Part shown: piece after piece, positions 42,709 to 52,542 of the stretch
How positions within the stretch are numbered: the first letter of the stretch is position 1
Layout: each line of letters opens with the position of its first letter
Origin: Ligilactobacillus faecis
GTDB taxonomy: Bacteria > Bacillota > Bacilli > Lactobacillales > Lactobacillaceae
Assembly (NCBI RefSeq): GCF_029889745.1
Contig: NZ_CP123639.1
Coordinates: 806,001-870,000 of the forward strand
Length of the DNA stretch: 64,000 nt
Direction: 5' to 3'
The notes under the pieces: model-generated
The model's input: the letters and a program-made list of their open reading frames with translations, nothing else
Told to the model about the DNA's origin: nothing
The model's database searches: none
Program-made: the position numbers and the translations under genes

Positions 42709-43920
42709 ATGAAGATCGCGATCTTGAATTCATATATTTTTCCGATCCCAGCAGTTAGAGGTGGGGCTGTTGAAACACTTATCGAAAGTCTTGTCAAAGG
42801 CGCAAATGAAGATCAAACAGTGGAACTTACTGTGTTTTCTCTTTATGATCAAGCTGCATTCGAGGTATCGAAAAAATACCCAAGAGTCAGTTTTAAATGG
42901 TTAAAAAGACCAGCTTATATCGATCTTATCGATAAAAATGTGACTACGTTATTGCGTCTACTCAAAAGAGATAAAAACTTGTGGCAAAAAAATTATCTTT
43001 GGCAACTGGTGAGCAAAAGAAAAACTAAAAAACTTTTATTAGCAGAAGACTACGATCTAGTTATCATCGAAAATGCGATTTTTTTGCCTAAATTATTCAG
43101 TTCTAAGAAATTAGCAACTAAGTATCGTGGGAAAGTCTATTTTCATACGCATAATTTACATTTCCGAAAAATTTATCCTGCAAAAGCTTTTGCAGGTGTG
43201 ATCAGTGTCAGTCACTTTTTAGAAAAAAACACTAGATGGTGTTTTGGGAAACAGCTTCCATTCAAAGTCGTTTATAATGGGGTCGCGACAGCGCAATTCG
43301 AACGAAGGGTCACTAAAAATGAAAAAGAACGCTTGAAGCTGAAATATCAGATCCCAAAAGATGCGCCAGTTATTCTCTTTGTTGGCCGGATCATGCCTAA
43401 AAAAGGGGTCTTAGAAGTTGTCCAAGCTTTTCAAAAACTAGAAAATACTCACGCCCATTTAGTTATAGTAGGAGCTAGTTCTTTTGGAATGGGACAAATG
43501 ACCTTATTTGAGCGTGAGTTATCCCAGATCGTGCAAGAGTATCCACGGATCCATGCGACGGGCTTTGTGAATAATCAAGAACTGGGAAAATATTATGCTC
43601 TAGCTGATCTAGTGGTTTTACCTTCGCTTTGGGAAGAACCACTTGGTCTAACAATGATCGAGACACAATTAGCTGGTAAGCCACTGATCACGACTAATAA
43701 AGGGGGCATTCCAGAAACAACGAGTGCTACAAATAGTATTTTGTTAGAAGTGACGGAAAATTTGTCCAAAGATCTAGCCTTTGCAATGGCAGAAGTTTTA
43801 AGTGATCTTCCAAGTTGGCAAAAAAAAGCCTTGCAAGCTCAACAAGTGGCAAAGCAGCGTTTTAGTGAACAACTTTTTTACCAAAATATCAAACGCGCGC
43901 TAAAGGAAATGTCTAAATAG
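42709..43920 (+). CDS. Glycosyltransferase, GT4 family
   Basis: 403 residues, GT-B fold. C-terminal donor site: FVGRIMPKKGVLEVVQAF and the E-x7-E motif in PSLWEEPLGLTMIETQLAG, then KGGIPE. N-terminal half binds the acceptor (RGGAVETLIESL). Retaining transferase adding one sugar to the lipid-linked unit on the cytosolic face. Sugar specificity cannot be told. Lies in the polysaccharide locus, 23 bases before the next gene. Confidence 0.88.
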   Translation: MKIAILNSYIFPIPAVRGGAVETLIESLVKGANEDQTVELTVFSLYDQAAFEVSKKYPRVSFKWLKRPAYIDLIDKNVTTLLRLLKRDKNLWQKNYLWQLVSKRKTKKLLLAEDYDLVIIENAIFLPKLFSSKKLATKYRGKVYFHTHNLHFRKIYPAKAFAGVISVSHFLEKNTRWCFGKQLPFKVVYNGVATAQFERRVTKNEKERLKLKYQIPKDAPVILFVGRIMPKKGVLEVVQAFQKLENTHAHLVIVGASSFGMGQMTLFERELSQIVQEYPRIHATGFVNNQELGKYYALADLVVLPSLWEEPLGLTMIETQLAGKPLITTNKGGIPETTSATNSILLEVTENLSKDLAFAMAEVLSDLPSWQKKALQAQQVAKQRFSEQLFYQNIKRALKEMSK

Positions 43921-43943
43921 CAGGTGTGAGGGGGTGCGCTTCC

Positions 43944-44399
43944 ATGAGAGTCTGTTTTACGTCATCATCTGGCGGGCATTTTGAGCAACTTTTAATGTTG
44001 AAAAGTTTATTTGCAGAGTATGACAGTTTTATCGTGACTGAAAAAACAAAGTATAATCAAAATTTTAGTGAAGTACCGATTTATTTTACAAAGCAGGTCA
44101 ATCGGCAAAACGTGACTTATTTTATTGCATTTTTCTACAATGTGTTGTTTTCGTTTTACATTTTTGGGGTAAAAAGACCAGATATAGTCGTATCGACAGG
44201 GGTCTTGTCAACGATCCCATTATGTTTGATCGCCAAGCTTTTCAGAAAAAAGGTCATATATATAGAATCCTTTGCTAAGATCAACTCTCCAACTTTGACA
44301 GGTCGGGTCATGTATAAATTTGCCGACATATTTTATGTTCAGTGGCCAGAAATGCTAAAGGTCTATCCTAAAGCTAAATATATAGGTGGGATCTATTGA
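43944..44399 (+). CDS. Alg14-like membrane subunit of a two-part glycosyltransferase (EpsE/PssD type)
   Basis: 151 residues. Starts with the family motif CFTSSSGGHFEQLLML, has a central hydrophobic segment (about 55-75) and STGVLSTIPLCLIAKLF. Such proteins anchor the catalytic Alg13-like partner and bind the acceptor lipid sugar. ATG 43944 follows GAGGGGG. The catalytic partner follows 20 bases on. Confidence 0.88.
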   Translation: MRVCFTSSSGGHFEQLLMLKSLFAEYDSFIVTEKTKYNQNFSEVPIYFTKQVNRQNVTYFIAFFYNVLFSFYIFGVKRPDIVVSTGVLSTIPLCLIAKLFRKKVIYIESFAKINSPTLTGRVMYKFADIFYVQWPEMLKVYPKAKYIGGIY

Positions 44400-44418
44400 C
44401 TAAAGGATGTGTATAACT

Positions 44419-44907
44419 ATGATATTTGTTGTTTTAGGGTCGCAAAAATTTCAATTTGATCGCGTCTTGAAGAAAATCGATAGTTTAAAAAATGCTGGTA
44501 AGATCAAAGAAGAGATCATCGCACAGGTCGGTTACAGTAATTATCGTCCTAGTAGTTTTGAAAATTTTGATTTTATCGAAAAAGAAATGTTTGATCAATA
44601 TATCGAAAAGGCTGATACCATTATTTGTCATGGTGGGACTGGGGTGATCATCACAGCTTTGAAAAAAGGTAAAAAAGTGATCGCGATCCCTAGAGATAGT
44701 AAATATGGTGAGCATATAGATGACCATCAATTTCAGATCGTAGCTTTGTTTTCAAAATTAAATTATCTTGAAGCGCTCTATGATGTTGATGATCTAGAAA
44801 AAGTTTTGCATCGAAGTAAGCAAAAAAAATATCGGACTTTCCAGTCAACTAATGCTGTTTTCGTGAATGAACTTAGAAAGGATATTGAGAAAATTGGCAA
44901 AAGGTAG
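44419..44907 (+). CDS. Alg13-like catalytic subunit of a two-part glycosyltransferase (EpsF/PssE type)
   Basis: 162 residues. GT28 C-terminal half: IFVVLGSQKFQFDRVL at the N-terminus and the nucleotide-sugar site CHGGTGVIITALKKGKKVIAIPR. It forms one transferase with the previous protein; in lactic acid bacteria such pairs add the second sugar (often galactose) to the primed lipid. ATG 44419 precedes MIFVV. The end overlaps the next gene by 41 bases. Confidence 0.88.
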   Translation: MIFVVLGSQKFQFDRVLKKIDSLKNAGKIKEEIIAQVGYSNYRPSSFENFDFIEKEMFDQYIEKADTIICHGGTGVIITALKKGKKVIAIPRDSKYGEHIDDHQFQIVALFSKLNYLEALYDVDDLEKVLHRSKQKKYRTFQSTNAVFVNELRKDIEKIGKR

Positions 44908-46018
44908 GACAAATGGTCCAAAGAAAACACTAAAGGTATTGCATATTCCCACTAGTGGCGTCAATGCTGGTGGGATCACTAAATTTATTTTGGATACTAT
45001 GGGAGAGCTGAGCGCTGAAAAAAAGTTAGAGTGCCATATCCTATCGCCGTTTAATGTCGAGCATTCTTTGAAAAAACGCCTAAACCATTTAGGGTTATCG
45101 TTAGTAGTCATTAATGGTCGAACGCGCTTTCCGTTAGGGTATTTTAGCAAGTTACTTACTTATTTGCGAAAAAATAACTTTGACTTAGTTCATGTTCACG
45201 GAAGTAGCTCCTTGATGGCGCTTGAATTATTGGCGGCAAGATTAGCTGGAGTGGATGTTAGGATCGCGCATAGTCATAATACGACTTGTGATCATAAGTT
45301 CTTGCATAAATTACTTAGACCTTTGTTTTTAAGAAGCTATACGCAGGCTTTGGCTTGTAGTCAAGCTGCTGGCGAATGGCTTTTTTTGGCAAATGATTTT
45401 AAGGTGATCTATAACGGGGTCGATCTGCAACGCTTTCAATTTTCAGAGCGGCAGAGAAGTGCGATCCGAAAAAGCTTAGGGATAGCAAAAGATGCGTTTA
45501 TTTTAGGGCATGTCGGTCACTTTAACCAACAAAAAAATCATACGTTCTTGATCGATGTTTTTCAAAAAATTGAGCGCGTTATGCCGAATGCGAATTTATT
45601 GCTGATCGGGACAGGTAGTCGCAAAGATCAGATCAAAGCAAAAGTTGAGCAATTGAAGTTAAGTGATAAAGTGTTTTTTATCGGGAATGTGACTGATGTT
45701 TATAATTGGTTTTCAGCGATGGACGTGTTTATTTTACCCAGCCTATTTGAAGGTTTTTCGATCGTTTTAGCTGAAGCACAGGCAAACGGGTTAGTGTCAT
45801 TTGCTGCTGATAATATCCCACAAACAGTAGTCGTGACTTCCAAAGTTCATTTTGTCTCATTAAAAAAAAGTAGTAAATATTGGGCTGAAATGATTTTACA
45901 ACAAGCCGGTGTTGAACATCATTTGAGTGAAGAAGAAAAAAGAGCTTTAAAAATTTTTGATGGACATGAGATCTCAACGCAGCTCTATGAAGAATATTTA
46001 ACTCTTTTGGCAAAATGA
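44867..46018 (+). CDS. Glycosyltransferase, GT4 family
   Basis: 383 residues, GT-B. VLHIPTSGVNAGGITKFILDT at the acceptor side; GHVGHFNQQKNHTFLIDVF and E-x7-E in PSLFEGFSIVLAEAQANG at the donor side. Resembles EpsF-type transferases. ATG 44867 overlaps the previous gene by 41 bases; a later TTG (about 44894) could be the true start, shortening the N-terminus by nine residues. Adds a further sugar of the repeat unit. Confidence 0.85.
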   Translation: MNLERILRKLAKGRTNGPKKTLKVLHIPTSGVNAGGITKFILDTMGELSAEKKLECHILSPFNVEHSLKKRLNHLGLSLVVINGRTRFPLGYFSKLLTYLRKNNFDLVHVHGSSSLMALELLAARLAGVDVRIAHSHNTTCDHKFLHKLLRPLFLRSYTQALACSQAAGEWLFLANDFKVIYNGVDLQRFQFSERQRSAIRKSLGIAKDAFILGHVGHFNQQKNHTFLIDVFQKIERVMPNANLLLIGTGSRKDQIKAKVEQLKLSDKVFFIGNVTDVYNWFSAMDVFILPSLFEGFSIVLAEAQANGLVSFAADNIPQTVVVTSKVHFVSLKKSSKYWAEMILQQAGVEHHLSEEEKRALKIFDGHEISTQLYEEYLTLLAK

Positions 46019-46043
46019 GATCAGCCTAAAAGGAGCGGTTAAA

Positions 46044-47240
46044 ATGACGTGGCGTACATTGGTCCAAAACAAGCCGGTGTTATATTTCTTGTTGATACCC
46101 TTTTTTATTCCTTATTCACTCAAATATATTCCTAGTCTGACCAAGGTTTATGAGCTGACCTCTTTTTGGAAGTTAGGGGCAGTTATGCTCATCTTTTTTT
46201 TATATTTACTACGGGGAAAGACCTCAGTCATAATTTCAATGATCTGGGCCATTAATTTGCTCTTGCTCAGTTCTTCGGTCTTTAACGGACTGAGTGATCT
46301 AAATGCCTATACAGATCTTTTGCCAGCTTTAGCCTTACCGATGTTGGTGGAGTTAGGTATTGAAGCAGATATAGCCAAAATAGTACATGTGACTTTTGTG
46401 ATCTTAGCCACATTAACACTTGTAAACTTTGGCTTGACGCTCCTTTATCCGCAGGGGTTACCTTTTGCAAGTCTTTATACTCAAATACGAAACCCGCTTT
46501 ATTTTTTAGGGCAAGACAATGGTATCGTATATAATTTGCTAAGTTTAGTAGGGCTCAATTATGTTCTTGCTGCGCAAAACTATTCGATTTTTAAAGTGAA
46601 ATTGCTCATAGGCGACTACTTCATAAGGCTGACACCAAGAATATTCATTTTTAATGTGATCAGTATCTTAAGTATGCTACTCGTAGGTTCAGCGACTGGA
46701 CTGCTGGTGATCAGCTCTCTTATCATATTGCTCGAGTTAAGTGCTTTAGCTAACAGAAAACATAATATTTGGCCCCTGGTCAGCCTTTACTTTAGCTTTT
46801 TTGTTTTTATCATCGTATTAGGTGATAGTAACCCGCTTGTGGCAGATTTTACGAGTTTGTTGGGACGAGACGCAGGTTTTACAGGAAGAAGCCTTCTTTG
46901 GGAACAAGCTTTAGAATTGATCAAGCAAAAACCTTTGCTCGGTTGGGGAAATAATCCTGAGATCATTCAAATATGGGGGGGCTATTTTTCTCCCCATAAC
47001 CAGTTGCTAGATATTGCAGCTAGGGGTGGCTTACTTACGTTATTTCTTTATATCTGTCTGCATATATATGTTTTTTTGATTTTAGGAAAGATCCCAACAA
47101 CGCTAGCAAATATTTTATTTATTACGATTTATTGTTTTTTGCTTGGGGGCTTGATGGAAGCTGGCGTTCGCCCTACACAGTATATATTTATAGCTTTAAC
47201 ATATTACGCTTGTTTGGACTACAAAAAGCCAATGATCTAA
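46044..47240 (+). CDS. O-antigen-ligase-like polysaccharide polymerase (Wzy)
   Basis: 398 residues with about ten to twelve spans. Large outer loop near the C-terminus contains GRSLLWEQALELIKQKPLLGWG followed by SPHNQLLDIAARGG, the Wzy_C/O-antigen ligase motif with its His. Joins repeat units on the outer membrane face. AGGAG lies upstream of the ATG. Flanked by transferases, as usual. Confidence 0.85.
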   Translation: MTWRTLVQNKPVLYFLLIPFFIPYSLKYIPSLTKVYELTSFWKLGAVMLIFFLYLLRGKTSVIISMIWAINLLLLSSSVFNGLSDLNAYTDLLPALALPMLVELGIEADIAKIVHVTFVILATLTLVNFGLTLLYPQGLPFASLYTQIRNPLYFLGQDNGIVYNLLSLVGLNYVLAAQNYSIFKVKLLIGDYFIRLTPRIFIFNVISILSMLLVGSATGLLVISSLIILLELSALANRKHNIWPLVSLYFSFFVFIIVLGDSNPLVADFTSLLGRDAGFTGRSLLWEQALELIKQKPLLGWGNNPEIIQIWGGYFSPHNQLLDIAARGGLLTLFLYICLHIYVFLILGKIPTTLANILFITIYCFLLGGLMEAGVRPTQYIFIALTYYACLDYKKPMI

Positions 47241-47262
47241 TTAAAGTCACAGGGGGATTTAA

Positions 47263-48234
47263 ATGATCAGTATAATTATTCCTTGTTATAACGCAGAAGC
47301 TTATTTAGAAGAATGCTTCAAAAGTATTAAAGCACAAACTTACAAAGAGCTTGAAGTTATTTTTATTGATGATGGTTCCAGTGATTCCTCATGGGCACTT
47401 TTAGAAGGGATCAGACAAGATAACCCAGAGATGGCGATCACTTTATACCATAATAAACAAAATCAAGGTGTGTCAGTTGCACGTAATATCGGCATAAGAG
47501 CGGCCAGCGGTGACTATCTGACATTTGTTGACGCAGATGATCACCTTGCCCCGCAATTTTTAGAAAGGCTCTTGCAAGGTAAGAAACGCGGAGATATGGC
47601 TGTCGTAGGGATCGGAGGCGCTGGCTTTGGTAAAGGGAGTGCTCCTTTTCAAGGTTTGATAACTAAAGAGCGCTTCGTATATGAATTTTGGTTGACAAAA
47701 CATCTTTTTGGCTCGTGTAATAATAAAATATATTCACGAAAATTGATCTTGCGCCACGACATTTTCTTTGATCCAAGCTTAAAAATCATGGAAGATATGT
47801 TTTTTAATATGCGCTATTGTCAATATATCGATACGATCTATGTTTCTGAGCAGAAGCTGTACTATTATCGAAGAAACGAAGCTAGTGTCATGCACCAAAA
47901 ATTTTCCGAAAATAATATGACTGTCATCAAGACTTTTCACAAGTTGCTAGCTCTTCCATTCACCGAAGAGGAGCAAAAGATCATCGAACTTCATCAAGTC
48001 AATAGTTTACTGTGGCTTTTACGCTTGCTTTATAAAGCTGATGATAAAGAAGCTACTAAGCAGTATGAAGAAGTGATCGTACAAGAGCTAGCCACTGCTA
48101 ATACGAGTTTATTTTTTAAAAGTGGGTGGCAGAAAGGTTTTTCACGCTACGTAACGTTTTTGCTCTATCAACTCCATCCAAAATGCTATAAAAAAGTGAT
48201 CACGACCTATTATAAGTTCAAAAAAAGACGGTAA
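47263..48234 (+). CDS. Glycosyltransferase, GT2 family
   Basis: 323 residues, GT-A fold. N-terminal ISIIIPCYNAEAYLEECFKS, nucleotide-binding DDGSSDSSW, metal-binding DxD in FVDADDHLAPQF, acceptor-side KIMEDMFFNMRY. Inverting transferase. GGGGG precedes the ATG. The C-terminal 100 residues are helical and basic (KFKKRR), likely touching the membrane. Confidence 0.88.
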   Translation: MISIIIPCYNAEAYLEECFKSIKAQTYKELEVIFIDDGSSDSSWALLEGIRQDNPEMAITLYHNKQNQGVSVARNIGIRAASGDYLTFVDADDHLAPQFLERLLQGKKRGDMAVVGIGGAGFGKGSAPFQGLITKERFVYEFWLTKHLFGSCNNKIYSRKLILRHDIFFDPSLKIMEDMFFNMRYCQYIDTIYVSEQKLYYYRRNEASVMHQKFSENNMTVIKTFHKLLALPFTEEEQKIIELHQVNSLLWLLRLLYKADDKEATKQYEEVIVQELATANTSLFFKSGWQKGFSRYVTFLLYQLHPKCYKKVITTYYKFKKRR

Positions 48235-48376
48235 GTGTGCTGAGGTGCCTATAAGCGATCGATATTTTGTCAGACGATCTGCCCTGTAAAGCTATGTGGA
48301 TAATAGTAACTAAAATTTAGGAAAGGAAAAGCTATATTTTCTTCTGAAAAGGTGGATCTGCGATATAGTAGTTAAG

Positions 48377-49879
48377 ATGATGTCAACAAGGACAAATAAT
48401 GCAATAAAAAATATAAGTTATAATATTGGCTATCAGTTACTGATGCTAGTCTTAGGTTTTGTGAATCGAACGATATTTCTGTATTTTCTTAACGTTGAAT
48501 ATTTGGGGATACAGGCCGTTTTTAAAGATATCTTGACGTTATTGTCTATGGCTGATCTGGGACTGATCACAGCTATGACGTACAGTTTTTATAAGCCGTT
48601 AGCTGAAAAAAATGAGACTTACATCAGTGGTCTAGTGCATTTTTATAAAAAAGTGTGTAATGTGATCGCTTTAGTCATCTTTTTAGGTGGTCTGGGCCTG
48701 ATCCCTTTTTTGAAATATGTGGTCAATTTGAAAACAGATCTACCACACTTAACGCTCTATTATTTGCTTTATCTGCTCAATACCGTTGCTTCATATATCG
48801 TTGTCTATAAAACGACGGTTTTAGTTGCTGATCAAAAAGGCTATATCACGGCTAAATACGGTAGCATTTTCAATATTTTGCAAAATGTCGTCTTATGTCT
48901 GTTTTTATGGCTGACCCATAATTTTTTAGTTTATCTGATCATCCAAGTGTTCTTTACTTACATCTATAATTTTGTTGTATCAGCGATAGCAAGTAAAGAA
49001 TATCCGTATATAAACGAAAAAGTTTCGCTAGCAAAAGATGACATTCGGGGACTTTTCGATAATATCAAAGCCGTTTTTGTTTATAAAACTTCAAATGTAT
49101 TGATCAATGCGACTGATAGTACTTTGATCTCGATCATAGTTGGTACGACAGTAGTGGGATTTTATTCAAATTATATGTTGGTCGTGTCGAAAGCGATCTC
49201 GTTGTTGACAACAGTTTTCAATTCATTGACTGCAAGCTTAGGCAATCTTATTGTTGAAGAAGGCAAAGCGAAGAGATATGAAGTTTTTCAGATCTTACAA
49301 ACTATTTGTAGCGGGTTAAGTGTGATCGTTGTCACCTTGATGTTTTTTCTCTTGCAAGATTTTATTAGGTTATGGCTTGGCAAAGCTTATCTTTTAGATA
49401 CTCTAGTCTTATATGCGATCATTATCAATTTATATTTTTCAGTGATCTTGCTTCCAGTGTGGGTCTATCGTGAAGCAACTGGGCTTTACAAGCAGATCAA
49501 ATACGTTATGTTGGGAACAGCAGGCGCAAACCTGTTGCTTTCGATCATTTTAGGACATTTTATTGGTCTGCCTGGTATTTTATTTGGAACAGTGCTCGCA
49601 AAGCTTTTGACCTATGTTTGGTATGAACCGATCTTATTGTTCAAACAATTTTTTGGACATTCAAGTCGCAGTTATTTTTTAGAGCTCTTGAAAAATATAG
49701 CCTTACTACTTGTGCTGTTTCTTTTAGGAAGTTTACTCTCAAGGTTTTTATTTGTGACTGGTTATCTGAGTTTTATTTGCAAAGCTTTCTTGCTCCTTGT
49801 GCTCAGCGTTTCTTGTGTTTATATTTTTTATCGCAAGAGTACCGGTCTCCGCTTCGTCAAAGCCAAATTTGGTTTGTAA
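48377..49879 (+). CDS. Repeat-unit flippase (Wzx/PST type)
   Basis: 500 residues, twelve to fourteen spans. Starts NAIKNISYNIGYQLLMLVLGFVNRTIFLYFL, the polysaccharide-transport family start, with DLGLITAMTYSFYKPLAE next. Moves lipid-linked repeat units across the membrane for polymerisation by Wzy. A 142-base gap without clear signal precedes it. ATG 48380 is an equally good start. Last gene of the locus, followed by a strong terminator. Confidence 0.87.
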   Translation: MMSTRTNNAIKNISYNIGYQLLMLVLGFVNRTIFLYFLNVEYLGIQAVFKDILTLLSMADLGLITAMTYSFYKPLAEKNETYISGLVHFYKKVCNVIALVIFLGGLGLIPFLKYVVNLKTDLPHLTLYYLLYLLNTVASYIVVYKTTVLVADQKGYITAKYGSIFNILQNVVLCLFLWLTHNFLVYLIIQVFFTYIYNFVVSAIASKEYPYINEKVSLAKDDIRGLFDNIKAVFVYKTSNVLINATDSTLISIIVGTTVVGFYSNYMLVVSKAISLLTTVFNSLTASLGNLIVEEGKAKRYEVFQILQTICSGLSVIVVTLMFFLLQDFIRLWLGKAYLLDTLVLYAIIINLYFSVILLPVWVYREATGLYKQIKYVMLGTAGANLLLSIILGHFIGLPGILFGTVLAKLLTYVWYEPILLFKQFFGHSSRSYFLELLKNIALLLVLFLLGSLLSRFLFVTGYLSFICKAFLLLVLSVSCVYIFYRKSTGLRFVKAKFGL

Positions 49880-49905
49880 GTCAAAGACGCGCTTTAGATA
49901 ATAAA

Positions 49906-49945
49906 AAAGCATCTGTGAACACTTTAGGCTCACAGATGTTTTTTT
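49906..49945. terminator. Terminator between convergent genes
   Basis: CATCTGTGA pairs with TCACAGATG over an 11-base loop, with an A run before and a T run after. Confidence 0.88.
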
Positions 49946-49963
49946 ACAGTGCTTTACGCTTAT

Positions 49964-50563
49964 TTAATCAAAAACGCGGAAGCGCTCTGCATCGGGCATA
50001 AATTCTTTTTTACCTGCAGGTGCTTCGATCGAACCAAATGGCATTTGAGCTCGTAAGACCCAATTTTTAGGTAGATCAAATGCAGAAGCGATCTTTTCGT
50101 CGATCAGTGGGTTATAGTGTTGTAAAGAAGCGCCGATCCCTTCAGCAGCTAAAGCAGTCCAGACGGCTTGTTGTGCGCCCCCCAGACCTTGTTCAGCCCA
50201 GTTAGCAAAGTTTTTAGCGTAAAGTGGGAAATCTTTTTCTAGACCGTGTACGATATTTTCGTCTGTGAAATAAAGGATCGTACCAAATCCCGCTCTAAAT
50301 GAAGCGATCTTTTCTTTTGTTTTTGCAAAACTTTCTGCCGGGACCACAGCTTGCAATGTTTCTTCCACGATATCCCACACTTTATCTGAATTTTCACCAA
50401 ATAAGATCACTGCTCGCACTGTTTGAGAATTGAACGCAGTTGGTGATTGACGCACTGCCTCTTCGATCGTTTCGACGATCTTTTCTTTTGGAAGTGTGAC
50501 ATTTTTACCAAGAGCATAGATCGAGCGACGTTTTTTTAAGTTTTCATTTACTGGATTTGTCAT
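49964..50563 (-). CDS. Nitroreductase-family protein
   Basis: 199 residues. KRRSIYALGKNVTLPKEKI and RQSPTAFNSQTVRAVIL are FMN-binding motifs; EGIGASLQHYNPLIDEKI and KNWVLRAQMPFGSIEAP complete the fold (Hub1/Frm2-like subgroup). Reduces nitro compounds or quinones with NAD(P)H. Single gene with GAGGAG before the ATG. Physiological substrate unknown. Confidence 0.88.
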   Translation of the reverse strand: MTNPVNENLKKRRSIYALGKNVTLPKEKIVETIEEAVRQSPTAFNSQTVRAVILFGENSDKVWDIVEETLQAVVPAESFAKTKEKIASFRAGFGTILYFTDENIVHGLEKDFPLYAKNFANWAEQGLGGAQQAVWTALAAEGIGASLQHYNPLIDEKIASAFDLPKNWVLRAQMPFGSIEAPAGKKEFMPDAERFRVFD

Positions 50564-50651
50564 AATAAAAGCTCCTCATTTCTGTAGTTGTTGTTTTTAT
50601 TATAACACTTACTTTTTGGAAGTTAAATACATTTTGCAAAATTTTTTAAAA

Positions 50652-52388
50652 TTATTTCTTTTTGAAACGGCGGTGCACTTCGCTTAGTAATAAGAATAAG
50701 ACGATCAAGGCGGCAAGAAGATACCCGATGACGCCGATATTGTAGATCGCAGGATGTTTTTCACTACCTTCGACTAAAAGTGAAGACCCCATGATCAAAG
50801 CGGCTAAGATGATCGCAAGTACGAGCCGGTTGACTAAAGTTTCTAGGCGATCGAGCAACTCTTTTTGTCCTTTCAATTTGAGATTCAAACGACTGTTTCC
50901 GTTCAAGCTATCATCAAGTAGGTGTTCTAACTTGACAGGCAATTTAGGGGCAACTTTAAAAGCACGATAAGCTTCAAAAGTGAGATCTTCTAACGCTTGT
51001 TTAGCATCAAAATTTTGTTTGAAATATTCTTTAGCAAAAGGACGAGCAACTTCAAGAAGCGAAAGTGTTGGGTCAAGGGCAGCAACGACTCCTTCCAATG
51101 AGGCAAAAGCTTTGACGAGCAACGTTACTTCTGAGCGGAGTTGTAAATTATTTTTGCGACATAGACTAACGACTTCAAAGAGCAAAGCAGAAAGGTCGAT
51201 CTGTCCAAGTCCCAGTTCGAGATAAGGTGTCAAAAAAATACCTAGTTGGGTATAAAATTCTTCTTCATCGACAACGCCGGTTCGGTTGCAAACAGCTAAA
51301 ACCGCTTTTCCGATCGCATATGTATCTTTGGTATTCAAAGCGATGACGATCTTAGCGATCCCATCAGCCATATTTTTAGTCAAACGCCCCATCATTCCAA
51401 AATCAAGATAAACGAGACGATAGGGTGGTAGACGTTTGGCGCGGGTCATTTCCATTGAAACATTACCAAGCTCTTTTTGGTAATGTTTAGTTGTTTGGTA
51501 GCGTGATGTTTTCTTTGCATCTAGTTCGTAAAATAAAAGATTACCAGGATGTGGGTCGGCGTGAAAGAAATTATCGGTAAAAACTTGTTTGATAAAGTTT
51601 TTGACGAGCACTTGAGCAAGATACGTGCGCATTGCTTGTTCTTTAGCACGCTTTTTGGGATCACTTGCAAGTGGTGTGACTAAATGCTTGATGCTTTGAC
51701 CTGGCATTGCTTCTTCGACTAAGATCTTTTGGGCAGAATATTTAGGATAGACTTTAGGGACTTCGATAATATCTTTTTGGTCATTTAAACGGTAAAATTC
51801 GATACTATTTTTGAGCTCGACAGACGTGTCGAGTTCATTTAAAAGTGAGCGTTTGAGTTCTTGTAAGATCTCTTTTGGATCGACGACGCTCATATCAGGG
51901 ACGAACTTTAAGATCTTTAATGCTTGTTTGAATAAAGAAAGATCTGTTTCGATCAATTCTTTGATGTGTGGATGCTGCACTTTGACGACGACTTTTGTGC
52001 CATCTTTTAAAGTTGCTTGGTGGGTCTGTGCCATCGACCCAGAAGCAAAAGGAACTTCTTCAAAACTGGCAAAGACAGCAGTCAATTTTTGACCACATTC
52101 TTGTTCAAAAGTGGCTTTGACACTTGCGAAAGGATCAGTCAACGCATTATCTTGTAATTTGCGAAATTCGTGGATAAAGCTTGGTGAGATCAGATCTGGT
52201 CTAGTTGAGAGCAATTGGCCAGCTTTGATAAAAGTTGGACCAAGCTCTTCGAATGCTTGACGGACAGCTCCAGGGTCTTTTTGACGTAAAAAATTACGAA
52301 TGACTTCATATTTGCGCAAGATATGTAAGATCTCACGTAAGCGTTTGCGTTTATCTTTTGTCGTAATGAAGGGATCTTTTTCTTCCAT
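50652..52388 (-). CDS. ABC1/UbiB-family atypical kinase
   Basis: 578 residues. Signature LGPTFIKAGQLLSTRPDL (KxGQ motif) near residue 50, ATP-site Lys in VVVKVQHP, catalytic HADPHPGNLLF and metal Asp in VYLDFGMMGRL. Two C-terminal membrane spans (about 520-575). In organisms that make quinones these ATPases support ubiquinone or menaquinone synthesis; lactobacilli often lack full quinone pathways, so a role in lipid handling is an alternative. Confidence 0.9.
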   Translation of the reverse strand: MEEKDPFITTKDKRKRLREILHILRKYEVIRNFLRQKDPGAVRQAFEELGPTFIKAGQLLSTRPDLISPSFIHEFRKLQDNALTDPFASVKATFEQECGQKLTAVFASFEEVPFASGSMAQTHQATLKDGTKVVVKVQHPHIKELIETDLSLFKQALKILKFVPDMSVVDPKEILQELKRSLLNELDTSVELKNSIEFYRLNDQKDIIEVPKVYPKYSAQKILVEEAMPGQSIKHLVTPLASDPKKRAKEQAMRTYLAQVLVKNFIKQVFTDNFFHADPHPGNLLFYELDAKKTSRYQTTKHYQKELGNVSMEMTRAKRLPPYRLVYLDFGMMGRLTKNMADGIAKIVIALNTKDTYAIGKAVLAVCNRTGVVDEEEFYTQLGIFLTPYLELGLGQIDLSALLFEVVSLCRKNNLQLRSEVTLLVKAFASLEGVVAALDPTLSLLEVARPFAKEYFKQNFDAKQALEDLTFEAYRAFKVAPKLPVKLEHLLDDSLNGNSRLNLKLKGQKELLDRLETLVNRLVLAIILAALIMGSSLLVEGSEKHPAIYNIGVIGYLLAALIVLFLLLSEVHRRFKKK

Positions 52389-52542
52389 AAAAGTAGGGCC
52401 TCTTTCTATTAGTGTGCATAATATTATAATAAAACTATTTTTTCAGTAAGAAAAAGAATCTGACTAGCGCAAGGATATGTTTTGCTAAAGTTGATACAGA
52501 AGTGATACACTGCTAATAGAATACCAAATGAGGTGAGAAGAG

